Shown here in pieces: positions 33,201-45,862 of a stretch of DNA of 64,000 nt (within the stretch, counting starts at the first letter, position 1; each line of letters begins with the position of its first letter). Made by a program: the position numbers and the translations under genes. The notes beneath the pieces are model-generated. The model saw only the letters and a list, made by a program, of their open reading frames with translations. It was not told the DNA's origin and searched no databases. This DNA comes from Antedon mediterranea (lineage: Eukaryota; Echinodermata; Crinoidea; Comatulida; Antedonidae): the NCBI RefSeq assembly GCF_964355755.1, contig NC_092672.1, forward strand, positions 26,904,501-26,968,500, in the 5' to 3' direction.

Positions 33201-36200
33201 CAGTTGATGATGGCACTGGAGTTATCAACTGTTGCTGCTGGAAACCAAATCCAGAACCACAACCATTCTTCCCAAAGGGTAAATTAATTAAATAAGTTTC
33301 AAAATTGTATTTTTGTTCTTAATCTTATTATGATTATGATTAAAACAGTTTTACCCTTTATGTTCAGGTGATGTTGAAAGTTTACCAATTGAGGAATTTC
33401 TAAACTTAACAATCTCTGACAGCTTAGTACAAATGATGTTACCATTAGATCTAGGAGATTCTATTCATGTCAGAGGTAGAGTTAAACGATACAGGGGTGA
33501 CATTCAAGTGTCTGCTGATTTCTTTGGTATGGTTATTTTTTCAATTTAACAAATCATGTTTACACCTCTCTTGTATTGCCTGTTTCTCCAGAGAAAAATA
33601 TATTGATAGAAATTTATTGTTTTCTACATGACAATATTCAGTTTTATACGTGTCTGCTGAGCTGCTCGATTTGTATGAGTCCTGAACATGCTATAACTCA
33701 TTGCCTGACCTCTGATTGGTTGCTCACTTTTTTGCTTAACAAAAAGTAGAAACTGCTAGTTTTCCTTTTTTTTGTGAAAAAATTTGAAAGCTTTTAAAGG
33801 CCATTTTTGCGGGAAAAAAATTTCTATTGATCATACATTTCAATAATTATCGATCTATAGTTTCCCCTATGTTTCATAATTTTGGGATTTTATTTGTGTT
33901 ACACGAGCTTGTTGAAAATAAGCACTTTCTTATCAGTGGGGGGGATAGTTCAAATTACACAGTAAAATCTCTATTCTTTTGTACACAAATTTTGTAAATA
34001 GAGAGGCATTTTAAAAAGCTATGAAAAATAAACAGTGTGGTAAAAAATGTTATCAGATGACTAAATATAGGTAATATAACTTGAATATTACATTTCTGGT
34101 ATTTTTATTCAACTTCATATTTTTATTTTCATGATATAGCAAAAATTATCCACTGTATATCCACCATCTTTTTTCACCTTCTAGGGAGTCACCAGACATG
34201 TTATTACATTAGAAACTACCTAACTACTGAAAAAAAGTCTTTCTGGTTTTTATGGAAGAATTTTGCCAACCTTTGTATTTGACCATATTAAGGGAAATTC
34301 ATGTTTTTTCGTCTTGATTTCTGTTACAAATATTTGATTTATGTACAATTAACCAAATATTATATTTAAAATTCATGCCTGTACCTGAGCTTTAAATCGA
34401 CATGCATGAATTGCCTAGTTAAGACAGGCTACTAAATAACAACAGGAGGACAAAACTTTATTGTTGTCCAACAATTAATTTGAATTAATACAGAAAAGGT
34501 AGATGATCCTCGATGTGAAAGAGAAATTGCAAGAATGTTGGAACTTCCAAAGCTCTACCGTGATGTTTATGACAAACAATTCAATTGGAGGGAAGCGGAA
34601 AAAATGAAATTACAGGTACTGTCGCCTAATATTATAAGGAATATAATTAGAAGGATTTAGTTATACATTTGTAAATAAACAAGGCTTGACATTTTTTGAC
34701 GGTAGGCTTTAATTTACATTTTATTCATTATTTAATCCATTTACCAATGACTTCTTATTTAGGCTTCAGTACCAGACAGTCTTATTGATGCTGTGGTCGA
34801 TTTTCTTCAGAATAGCTCCACCAATAGTTTCTATATTGAGGAGTTAGGAACAGTGGGGCAGTTAGTGGATATTGCGACGAGTTTATGCAAGGTAACTTTA
34901 TAATCAATGTATTTTTCTAGATCATCAAAATTGTCTTTAAAGCTTCTCTTTGAAGTGGTTCTTTGCTGGCAAGTCTCCACCAATTCATAATTCTGCGCAA
35001 TTTAATTGGCATAGTTTCACCTTTCAAGAATGATGTGTTGTAGTTTATATTATAAATTGATATACTAATGTAAACAGATATTAAAGCTGATTGAATGCAA
35101 CTTTGCAACTTCCAACCAAACATGATTTCTATCTTTAAGAACCCCACAGGTAATCCTATTATGGACGCTTCTACTTTATCCTCCAACCAAAGATGTACAA
35201 CTAGATCTACTACTCGTAATCAATCTGTCATCACAACCAATCCTAATGATTGTTCTTCTAAGACTTCCCAATCAGTTCCCCACATTTTTTCAAATCAAAA
35301 GCCATCTGGTGAAAAAGACCAGAGTTCTGTCACATCATCCACTCATGCCATTCATAAACTGTTAAAGGAAGCAGTGCATCACCTAGAGCACAGAGGTCTT
35401 GTTTACAAGGCAGAATCTGAGAAAGATCTTTTCTATGTAAGTATTTTCTTAAATACCGTACTGACGCTGGTATAAGCCCACCCTCCTTGAACATGAAATC
35501 ACGTCAAGTTTGGGGAGTGGGCTTATACCCGAGGATCCAAAAATGCAGATCGTCAAAAACAGCACATGTACTGTGTATTTTATCATGGACATCCCTCCTT
35601 TGAAACCACCACATGAGCGCCCTCACGATGTGTTGCAACGTGTATGTTGCCTATACACGAGGTGTAGAGTGTCGGAAAATTAAACTTTTAGTTTGTGTCA
35701 TTTATCGTAGAATCTAATATTTTAAACGTCAATTGAACAAGAATTTATACAATGTTCGTTAGATAGAAATGTACCAAAGAAATTTAATAAGCTTGTTTTA
35801 TGGCAGCCGATACCAAATAGGGGTTCTCCGTTTTGGCGACTTGTGATTCGAGCGTAGTGTGTGCAGCGATCTTCGCCAGCGATGGAGTGTAAACAAAACA
35901 GGACTGCTAGGCCTAATATGGCCTAGCTTATAATTAGCCTAGCTTGGTTATGATAAAAGGTAGGTGGATGCGGTGTATGGAAGTCCCAGATGGATCACAA
36001 AATTAATACTCGCCCTTACTAAATACAAAATATTGTTTTACTGCACCTACTGTAAATCTTCGAATTATGTGAAAGTCGGGAGTGGGCTTATACCCGAGTA
36101 TGGGTTTATACCTGCGTCAGTGTGGTAAAACAATGAAATATTGAAATATGTCAGTCAGTGTGCTTTGATTATATTTCCTGGTGATTTGCGCTTTCGTGGT

Positions 36201-37290
36201 ATGAAAAGTAACGTTTGGCATGTCTTCTCTACTTATAACAAAAATTTGATTACACTTTTATTTAAATGCAATGTCTTTCTAAAGTTGAATTTGACTGATT
36301 TTGTATTTCAGGTTGTACATGACCGCAAGTCCGTAGACGCAAAAGTTATAAAACTGTTGAAAGATTTGTGTTCAAAAACAAAGAGTAAGTTATAAAGAGT
36401 TATCTTATAACTCATAATTTACGGTTCTCATGTACTTGGTTAACTGAAGGCTTTGAAACTGCACAAATGAAATCATACAAGGTACACTTCTGTGTGCCTA
36501 ATTACGAAAAATATCCTTGTATTATTGTGTGTGGGTATTCTGCAGACAGTGCATACCACATTCACAAAACGCTCATATTTTTGACAACTGGTTCAACGAA
36601 AATTTGTCAAGAAATAGTAATATCTAACGCAACTAAATTAGTAAATATTCTGTACCATAAAGCTTTAAAAAAAAGTAGGTTTCAGCTGAATGCATTGAGG
36701 GCTAATTATTAGTGGATATTATGCAGGTGATTGTTATTGCTATAATTTACAAGTTAACAATTATAAGTATTAAAATGATTTTTGGATCAAGGAATGTGAT
36801 TTTTAGCAAACTTGGCAACTCTTCTTCAACTTTTAATCAATCTTCCTACTTTAAATATCTTTAACTACTGTAGTTAGACATGAGACTGACCAGGTGTCTG
36901 GTCTGAATTTTCCATTTTTTTTTCTTCTGATAATTTATAATTTTTGTTATTTGTGCAATTTTGCAACTCTGACTATAACCCCAGATATTGAATATGCTTG
37001 TTTGTAACTGAGAGTTTTTAAAGAAAGTTGACGTAAGTTTACAGCATGATATTGGCGTTACTGGTGGAAGTAAAATTTCAGTTCTCTTTTATAGCATGGT
37101 GGTTCTTTAATTCAATTGTATTTTAGATTTGAGAGGATGTCACTATCTTCAATTGTTAAAGAACCTTCAACAAAACAAAAGGTTTAGTAACGTCACAGAA
37201 AGCGCCCTCTTAGATGTTCTACAAAAACTGGAGAAGAACAGTGAAATAATTAGCACAACAAATGAACATTACATTCCATTCAGAATGTAA
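30232..37290 (+). CDS. STN1: STN1, CST telomere-capping complex subunit
   Basis: OB-fold protein that with CTC1 and TEN1 binds telomeric single-stranded DNA and helps polymerase alpha fill in the C strand. Nine coding exons agree in phase: 30232-30307, 32992-33087, 33204-33278, 33368-33526, 34494-34615, 34763-34891, 35140-35436, 36312-36384, 37127-37290; 396 residues (human 368). N-terminal FAKLYIKDIL matches the human FAKLYIRDIL. OB-fold about 31-138: VDIFGIVVKV, FFIYGVDDGTGVINCCCWK, GDSIHVRGRVKRYRG. After it come VDDPRCEREIARMLELPKLYRDVYD, a Ser/Thr/Asn-rich linker in exon 7 (about 225-270) that accounts for the extra length, and two winged-helix regions (AIHKLLKEAVHHLEHRGLV; LRGCHYLQLLK to NEHYIPF). 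The start is the only Met before FAKLY. AATAAA lies at 37319. Intron 1 (2.7 kb) holds a Gypsy relic and intron 7 a MITE. Confidence 0.95.
30340..30480. repeat. AGGCCT/GGCC-rich cluster in STN1 intron 1
   Basis: Starts about 30 bases after the exon 1 donor; rich in CCTAGGCCTAGGCTAGCTAGC-like overlapping palindromes. Confidence 0.5.
31000..32640 (+). pseudogene. Decayed Ty3/Gypsy retrotransposon in STN1 intron 1
   Basis: Short frame fragments appear in gag-to-integrase order on the plus strand, interrupted by many stops and frameshifts. At 31162 the frame reads CINCQQRGH, a gag zinc knuckle whose final Cys is lost. Near 32070-32190, SVLYRWW followed by RLVLPEEFKNMALKEL resembles the stretch before the integrase H2C2 zinc finger. 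Near 32390-32500, a PQMDG followed after a shift by RFNHTLVN matches the conserved 'HPQTDG..ERFNRTL' end of the integrase core. Protease and reverse transcriptase are not recognisable and no LTRs were found. It is incapable of activity. Confidence 0.6.
35454..36127. mobile_element. MITE in STN1 intron 7
   Basis: Left end TACCGTACTGACGCTGGTAT; the reverse complement of the right end is TACCACACTGACGCAGGTAT, so about 27 bp of inverted terminal repeat with few mismatches. The phrase GTGGGCTTATACCCGAG occurs near both ends. No coding content. The target duplication is unclear (TA or AAA). Confidence 0.65.
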
Positions 37291-37324
37291 TGATAAAAGA
37301 AAAAGGTTAGTAACTTCAAATAAA

Positions 37325-37982
37325 AAGGAAACAAATAATATCTTAATATTGCTGAAATGGAAATTTATTATTAAACTTTATAATTGAATAACCATTTCTT
37401 TAATTATTGCATTTAAAAGCTATAAACTAATTTAAAATTGTTTCTTAGCATATTATAATATGTATAAACTATGTACGATAATTAAAGATACATTTTGAAT
37501 TAAATTCTAAAATGTAATGTTCTTACAAATTGCCATTATAAAAATTGCTATATTGTTATTTTTTATCCTAAGTAAAGGTATTTTCTTAAATTTTAATGAT
37601 TTAGGCAATATTTTTTTTAACTTACCCTTACTTTACAATGTCAGTTAAGAAGAAATATTTGTTTTAATTATACTACAGTATATTCACAAGAAATAATGAT
37701 AATTTACAAAAAAAATGATTATTTGGAAAATTTATCTAAATTACAAATTATTGTCAAAATCATGCAAATTTTGAATATATTATAGCTCCTCGGGATCGAT
37801 GGTGACCTCCAATTTTTTAAATCTTCTATTGCAAGCAGATAAGGTGTAGATATGAATTCATGTAAAATTGTTATCTCTCCGATGTTTTTTACATCATCAT
37901 ATGGCTACTCAAATAAAAAATATAGGAATTTTGTCTCTTTTGTTATTGTTGATCACATTTAAATTATTCATTTATTCATTGC
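37325..37982. other. STN1 3' flank with an interspersed-repeat copy
   Basis: AT-rich. Bases about 37790-37910, read in reverse complement (GATGATGTAA, TACATGAATTCA, CTACACC, AAAAAATTGGAGGT), align loosely with 50395-50510 (GATGATGTCA, TACATGAATTCA, CTACAAC, AAAAATATTGGGGT). Diverged copies of one repeat therefore lie in opposite orientation on either side of the L23a array. Confidence 0.45.
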
Positions 37983-40900
37983 CAGAAGGAACAAGTTGGA
38001 TGACTACATCATCTTTAAGTTTCCTTTGACCACAGAGAGTGCTTTGAAGAAATTTGAAGATAACAACACACTTGTCTTTATTGTTTCCCTCAAAGCTAAC
38101 AAGTTCCAGATCAAGGCTGCTGTAAAGAAACTCTACGAAATTAAACTGTCAAAGATCAATACACTCATCAGACCTGATGGACAGAAAAAAGCTCATGTGA
38201 GTTTGGAATCCGATTACAATGCTTTAGACATTGCAAACAAAATGCAATTTAATTTATTTTTTGTCTTAAGCGAGACGCGCTGTATTAAATGTAATGAGCA
38301 GTGACGAAAGAGACAACAGAAGAATCATACCAAGGTAACATTTTAAAGATCAAAGATGCTCTCGCTGACATGTAATAAAAAATATCCCAGGAGGACTATT
38401 GCCAGAAGGAACAAGTTTAAGATGACTACAGCATCATCAAGTTTCCTTTAACCACAGAGAGTGCTTTGAAGAAAATTGAAGAAAACAACACACTTGTCTT
38501 TATTGTTGTCCTCAAAGCTAACAAGTTCCAGATCAAGGCTGTTGTAAAGAAACTCTACAACATAAAGTGTCAAAGGGTCAACACACTCAACAGACCTGAT
38601 AGGTACAAAAAAGCTTATGTAAGGTTGGAATCCGATTACAATGCTTTAGACATTGCAAACAAAATGCAATTTAATTTATTTTTTGTCTTAAGCGAGACGC
38701 GCTGTATTAAATGTGATGAGCAGTGACGAAAGAGACAACAGAAGAATCATACCAAGGTAACATTTAGAAGATCAAAGATACTCTCGCTGACATGTAATAA
38801 AAAATATCCCAGGAGGACTATTGCCAGAAGGAACAAGTTTAAGATGACTACAGCATCATCAAGTTTCCTTTAACCACAGAGAGTGCTTGGAAGAAAATTG
38901 AAGAAAACAACACATTTGTCTTTATTGTTGTCCTCAAAGCTAACAAGTTCCAGATCAAGGCTGTTGTAAAGAAACTCTACAACATAAAGTGTCAAAGGGT
39001 CAACACACTCAACAGACCTGATAGATTGGAAAAATCTTATGTAGGTTGAATCCGGTTACGATGCTTTAGACGTTTCAAACAAGATTGGTATAATATAAAC
39101 CAGAATCGACAAGACCATGTTGCAAATTTTTGTCTTCTTGTTTGTAATCCATGTTTCTACAGTCCCACTGAAGGGAAAGGGCAAGTCACCTTGTGATAGG
39201 CTGCAATCTGACAGTCTATTTCATTTCAGAAAAAGAAGATTCATACCCGGTAATACCATGGTGACATTTAGAAGACCAAAGACACTGTCGCTGAAACGTA
39301 ATCCATAATATCCCAGAAGGACCATTGCCAGAAGGAACAAGTTGGATGACTACATCATCTTTAAGTTTCCTTTGACCACAGAGAGTGCTTTGAAGAAATT
39401 TGAAGATAACAACACACTTGTCTTTATTGTTGCCCTCAAAGCTAACAAGTTCCAGATCAAGGCTGCTGTAAAGAAACTCTACGAAATTAAACTGTCAAAG
39501 GTCAATACACTCATCAGACCTGATGGACAGAAAAAAGCTCATGTGAGTTTGGAATCCGATTACAATGCTTTAGACATTGCAAACAAAATGTAATTTAATT
39601 TATTTTTTGTCTTAAGCGAGATGCGCTGTATTAAATGTAATGAGCAGTGACAAAAGAGACAACAGAAGAATCATACCAAGGTAACATTTTAAAGATCAAA
39701 GATGCTCTCGCTGACATGTAATAAAAAATATCCCAGGAGGACTATTGCCAGAAGGAACAAGTTTAAGATGACTACAGCATCATCAAGTTTCCTTTGACCA
39801 CAGGGAGTGCTTTGAAGAAAATTGAAGAAAACAACACACTTGTCTTTATTGTTGTCCTCAAAGCTAACAAGTTCCAGATCAAGGCTGTTGTAAAGAAACT
39901 CTACAACATAAAGGGTCAAAGGGTCAACACACTCAACAGACCTGATAGATACAAAAAAGCTTATGTAAGGTTGGAATCTGGTTACGATGATTTAGACGTT
40001 TCAAACAAGATTGGTATAATATAAACCAGAATCGACAAGACCATGTTGCAAATTTGTGTCTACTTGTTTGTATAATCCATGTTTCTACAGTCCCACTGAA
40101 GGGAAAGGGCCTTGTCACCTTGTGATAGGCTGCAATTTGACAGTCTATTCCATTTCAGCTAAAGAAGATTCATACCATGGTGACATTTAGAAGACCAAAG
40201 ACGCTCTCGCTGAAACGTAATCCATAATATCCCAGAAGGACCATTGCCAGAAGGAACAAGTTGGATGACTACATCATCTTTAAGTTTCCTTTGACCACAG
40301 AGAGTGCTTTGAAGAAATTTGAAGATAACAACACACTTGTCTTTATTGTTGCCCTCAAAGCTAACAAGTTCCAGATCAAGGCTGCTGTAAAGAAACTCTA
40401 CGAAATTAAACTGTCAAAGGTCAATACACTCATCAGACCTGATGGACAGAAAAAAGCTCATGTGAGTTTGGAATCCGATTACAATGCTTTAGACATTGCA
40501 AACAAAATGAAATTTAATTTATATTTTGTCTTAAGCGAGACGCGCTGTATTAATTGTAATGAGCAGTGACGAAAGAGACAACAGAAGAATCATACCAAGG
40601 TAACATTTGGAAGATCAAAGATGCTCTCGCTGACATGTAATAAAAAATATCCCAGGAGGACTATTGCCAGAAGGAACAAGTTAAAGATGACTACAGCATC
40701 ATCAAGTTTCCTTTAACCACAGAGAGTGCTTGGAAGAAAATTGAAGAAAACAACACACTTTTCTTTATTGTTGTCCTCAAAGCTAACAAGTTCCAGATCA
40801 AGGCTGTTGTAAAGAAACTCTACAACATAAAGTGTCAAAGGGTCAACACACTCAACAGACCTGATAGATACAAAAAAGCTTATGTAGGTTGAATCCGGTT

Positions 40901-41493
40901 ACGATGCTTTAGACGTTTCAAACAAGATTGGTATAATATAAACCAGAATCGACAAGACCATGTTGCAAATTTTTGTCTTCTTGTTTGTAATCCATGTTTC
41001 TACAGTCCCACTGAAGGGAAAGGGCAAGTCACCTTGTGATAGGCTGCAATTTGACAGTCTATTCCATTTCAGCAAAAGAAGATTCATACCATGGTGACAT
41101 TTAGAAGACCAAAGACGCTCTCGCTGAAACGTAATCCATAATATCCCAGAAGGACCATTGCCAGAAGGAACAAGTTGGATGACTACATCATCTTTAAGTT
41201 TCCTTTGACCACAGAGAGTGCTTTGAAGATATTTGAAGATAACAACACACTTGTCTTTATTGTTGCCCTCAAAGCTAACAAGTTCCAGATCAAGGCTGCT
41301 GTAAAGAAACTCTACGAAATTAAACTGTCAAAGGTCAATACACTCATCAGACCTGATGGACAGAAAAAAGCTCATGTGAGTTTGGAATCCGATTACAATG
41401 CTTTAGACATTACAAACAAAATGCAATTTAATTTATTTTTTGTCTTAAGCGAGACGCGCTGTATTAAATGTAATGAGCAGTGACGAAAGAGAC

Positions 41494-41904
41494 AACAGAA
41501 GAATCATACCAAAGTAACATTTTAAAGATCAAAGATGCTCTCGCTGACATGTAATAAAAAATATCCCAGGAGGACTATTGCCAGAAGGAACAAGTTTAAG
41601 ATGACTACAGCATCATCAAGTTTCCTTTAACCACAGAGAGTGCTTTGAAGAAAATTGAAGAAAACAACACACTTGTCTTTATTGTTGTCCTCAAAGCTAA
41701 CAAGTTCCAGATCAAGGCTGCTGTAAAGAAACTCTACAACATAAAGTGTCAAAGGGTCAACACACTCAACAGACCTGATAGATACAAAAAAGCTTATGTA
41801 AGGTTGGAATCCGATTACAATGCTTTAGACATTGCAAACAAAATGCAATTTAAATTATTTTTTGTCTTAAGCGAGACGCGCTGTATTAAATGTGATGAGC
41901 AGTG
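41494..41904 (+). pseudogene. Representative class B L23a unit
   Basis: Here the Lys codon is intact ([15 protein letters not shown]), but AACAAGTTTAAGATGAC carries a two-base insertion relative to AACAAGTTGGATGAC-type units, shifting the frame just before the conserved FPLTTESA block. Downstream the frame reads [40 protein letters not shown]. Some B units have further lesions: TGCTTGGAAG instead of TGCTTTGAAG, a deletion giving TATGTAGGTTGA, or AATTGCAAACAAAATG at the end. About 16 copies. Confidence 0.85.
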
Positions 41905-44900
41905 ACGAAAGAGACTACAGAAAAATCATACCAAGGTAACATTTTGAAGATCAAAGATGCTCTCGCTGACATGTAATAAAAAATATCCCAGGAGGACTAT
42001 TGCCAGAAGGAACAAGTTTAAGATGACTACAGCATCATCAAGTTTCCTTTTACCACAGAAAGTACTTTGAAGAAAATTGAAGAAAACAACACACTTGTCT
42101 TTATTGTTGTCCTCAAAGCTAACAAGTTCCAGATCAAGGCTGTTGTAAAGAAACTCTACAACATAAAGGGTCAAAGGGTCAACACACTCAACAGACCTGA
42201 TCGATACAAAAAAACTTATGTAAGGTTGGAATCCGATTACAATGCTTTAGACATTAATTGCAAACAAAATGCAATTTAATTTATTTTTTGTCTTAAGCGA
42301 GACGCGCTGTATTAAATGTGATGAGCAGTGACGAAAGAGACTACAGAAGAATCATACCAAGGTAACATTTTGAAGATCAAAGATGCTCTCGCTGACATGT
42401 AATAAAAAATATCCCAGGAGGACTATTGCCAGAAGGAACAAGTTTAAGATGACTACAGCATCATCAAGTTTCCTTTAACCACAGAGAGTGCTTGGAAGAA
42501 AATTGAAGAAAACAACACACTTGTCTTTATTGTTGTCCTCAAAGCTAACAAGTTCCAGATCAAGGCTGTTGTAAAGAAACTCTACAACATAAAGGGTCAA
42601 AGGGTCAACACACTCAACAGACCTGATCAATACAAAAAAACTTATGTAAGGTTGGAATCCGATTACAATGCTTTAGACATTAATTGCAAACAAAATGCAA
42701 TTTAATTTATTTTTTGTCTTAAGCGAGACGCGCTGTATTAAATGTGATGAGCAGTGACGAAAGAGACTACAGAAGAATCATACCAAGGTAACATTTTGAA
42801 GATCAAAGATGCTCTCGCTGACATGTAATAAAAAATATCCCAGGAGGACTATTGCCAGAAGGAACAAGTTAAAGATGACTACAGCATCATCAAGTTTCCT
42901 TTAACCACAGAGAGTGCTTTGAAGAAAATTGAAGAAAACAACACACTTGTCTTTATTGTTGTCCTCAAAGCTAACAAGTTCCAGATCAAGGCTGCTGTAA
43001 AGAAACTCTACAACATAAAGTGTCAAAGGGTCAACACACTCAACAGACCTGATAGATACAAAAAAGCTTATGTAAGGTTGGAATCCGATTACAATGCTTT
43101 AGACATTGCAAACAAAATGCAATTTAAATTATTTTTTGTCTTAAGTGAGACGCGCTGTATTAAATGTGATGAGCAGTGACGAAAGAGACTACAGAAAAAT
43201 CATACCAAGGTAACATTTTAAAGATCAAAGATGCTCTCGCTGACATGTAATAAAAAATATCCCAGGAGGACTATTGCCAGAAGGAACAAGTTTAAGATGA
43301 CTACAGCATCATCAAGTTTCCTTTTACCACAGAGAGTGCTTTGAAGAAAATTGAAGAAAACAACACACTTGTCTTTATTGTTGTCCTCAAAGCTAACAAG
43401 TTCCAGATCAAGGCTGTTGTAAAGAAACTCTACAACATAAAGGGTCAAAGGGTCAACACACTCAACAGACCTGATCGATACAAAAAAACTTATGTAAGGT
43501 TGGAATCCGATTACAATGCTTTAGACATTAATTGCAAACAAAATGCAATTTAATTTATTTTTTGTCTTAAGCGAGACGCGCTGTATTAAATGTGATGAGC
43601 AGTGACGAAAGAGACTACAGAAGAATCATACCAAGGTAACATTTTGAAGATCAAAGATGCTCTCGCTGACATGTAATAAAAAATATCCCAGGAGGACTAT
43701 TGCCAGAAGGAACAAGTTTAAGATGACTACAGCATCATCAAGTTTCCTTTAACCACAGAGAGTGCTTGGAAGAAAATTGAAGAAAACAACACACTTGTCT
43801 TTATTGTTGTCCTCAAAGCTAACAAGTTCCAGATCAAGGCTGTTGTAAAGAAACTCTACAACATAAAGGGTCAAAGGGTCAACACACTCAACAGACCTGA
43901 TCAATACAAAAAAACTTATGTAAGGTTGGAATCCGATTACAATGCTTTAGACATTAATTGCAAACAAAATGCAATTTAATTTATTTTTTGTCTTAAGCGA
44001 GACGCGCTGTATTAAATGTGATGAGCAGTGACGAAAGAGACTACAGAAGAATCATACCAAGGTAACATTTTGAAGATCAAAGATGCTCTCGCTGACATGT
44101 AATAAAAAATATCCCAGGAGGACTATTGCCAGAAGGAACAAGTTAAAGATGACTACAGCATCATCAAGTTTCCTTTAACCACAGAGAGTGCTTGGAAGAA
44201 AATTGAAGAAAACAACACACTTGTCTTTATTGTTGTCCTCAAAGCTAACAAGTTCCAGATCAAGGCTGTTGTAAAGAAACTCTACAACATAAAGTGTCAA
44301 AGGGTCAACACACTCAACAGACCTGATAGATACAAAAAAGCTTATGTAGGTTGAATCCGGTTACGGTGCTTTAGACGTTTCAAACAAGATTGGTATAATA
44401 TAAACCAGAATCGACAAGACCATGTTGCAAATTTTTGTCTTCTTGTTTGTAATCCATGTTTCTACAGTCCCACTGAAGGGAAAGGGCAAGTCACCTTGTG
44501 ATAGGCTGCAATTTGACAGTCTATTCCATTTCAGCAAAAGAAGATTCATACCATGGTGACATTTAGAAGACCAAAGACGCTCTCGCTGAAACGTAATCCA
44601 TAATATCCCAGAAGGACCATTGCCAGAAGGAACAAGTTGGATGACTACATCATCTTTAAGTTTCCTTTGACCACAGAGAGTGCTTTGAAGATATTTGAAG
44701 ATAACAACACACTTGTCTTTATTGTTGCCCTCAAAGCTAACAAGTTCCAGATCAAGGCTGCTGTAAAGAAACTCTACGAAATTAAACTGTCAAAGGTCAA
44801 TACACTCATCAGACCTGATGGACAGAAAAAAGCTCATGTGAGTTTGGAATCCGATTACAATGCTTTAGACATTACAAACAAAATGCAATTTAATTTATTT

Positions 44901-45288
44901 TTTGTCTTAAGCGAGACGCGCTGTATTAAATGTAATGAGCAGTGACGAAAGAGACAACAGAAGAATCATACCAAGGTAACATTTTAAAGATCAAAGATGC
45001 TCTCGCTGACATGTAATAAAAAATATCCCAGGAGGACTATTGCCAGAAGGAACAAGTTTAAGATGACTACAGCATCATCAAGTTTCCTTTGACCACAGGG
45101 AGTGCTTTGAAGAAAATTGAAGAAAACAACACACTTGTCTTTATTGTTGTCCTCAAAGCTAACAAGTTCCAGATCAAGGCTGTTGTAAAGAAACTCTACA
45201 ACATAAAGGGTCAAAGGGTCAATACCCTCAACAGACCTGATAGATACAAAAAAGCTTATGTAAGGTTGGAATCTGGTTACGATGATTT

Positions 45289-45452
45289 AGACGTTTCAAA
45301 CAAGATTGGTATAATATAAACCAGAATCGACAAGACCATGTTGCAAATTTGTGTCTACTTGTTTGTAATCCATGTTTCTATAGTCCCACTGAAGGGAAAG
45401 GGCCTTGTCACCTTGTGATAGGCTGCAATTTGACAGTCTATTCCATTTCAGC
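45289..45452 (+). repeat. Representative long spacer of the L23a array
   Basis: After a normal L23a ending (SNKIGII and stop), about 160 bases follow with ATCCATGTTTCTATAGTCCC and TTCCATTTCAG before the next unit. The TTTCAG end and the phase of the next exon suggest the founding copy was a genomic segment (intron 3' end, last exon, 3' flank), not a reverse-transcribed mRNA. Short-spacer units replace this with GTCTTAAGCGAGACGCGCTG. Confidence 0.7.
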
Positions 45453-45862
45453 TAAAGAAGATTCATACCATGGTGACATTTAGAAGACCAAAGACGCTCT
45501 CGCTGAAACGTAATCCATAATATCCCAGAAGGACCATTGCCAGAAGGAACAAGTTGGATGACTACATCATCTTTAAGTTTCCTTTGACCACAGAGAGTGC
45601 TTTGAAGAAATTTGAAGATAACAACACACTTGTCTTTATTGTTGCCCTCAAAGCTAACAAGTTCCAGATCAAGGCTGCTGTAAAGAAACTCTACGAAATT
45701 AAACTGTCAAAGGTCAATACACTCATCAGACCTGATGGACAGAAAAAAGCTCATGTGAGTTTGGAATCCGATTACAATGCTTTAGACATTACAAACAAAA
45801 TGCAATTTAATTTATTTTTTGTCTTAAGCGAGACGCGCTGTATTAAATGTAATGAGCAGTGA
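45451..45862 (+). pseudogene. Representative class A L23a unit
   Basis: After CATTTCAG, an apparent 3' splice site, the frame reads LKKIHTMVTFRRPKTL, SLKRNP, then TAA where L23a has the Lys of QPKYPRK. The frame is open again for about 115 codons: [19 protein letters not shown] to ANK, but the normal ending IGII is replaced by [16 protein letters not shown]. Class A units also begin near 37983 (partial), 39270, 40170, 41090, 44550, 46390 and 47720; units near 48630 and 49130 share its 5' half. The same in-frame TAA recurs wherever the 5' part is present. Confidence 0.85.
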
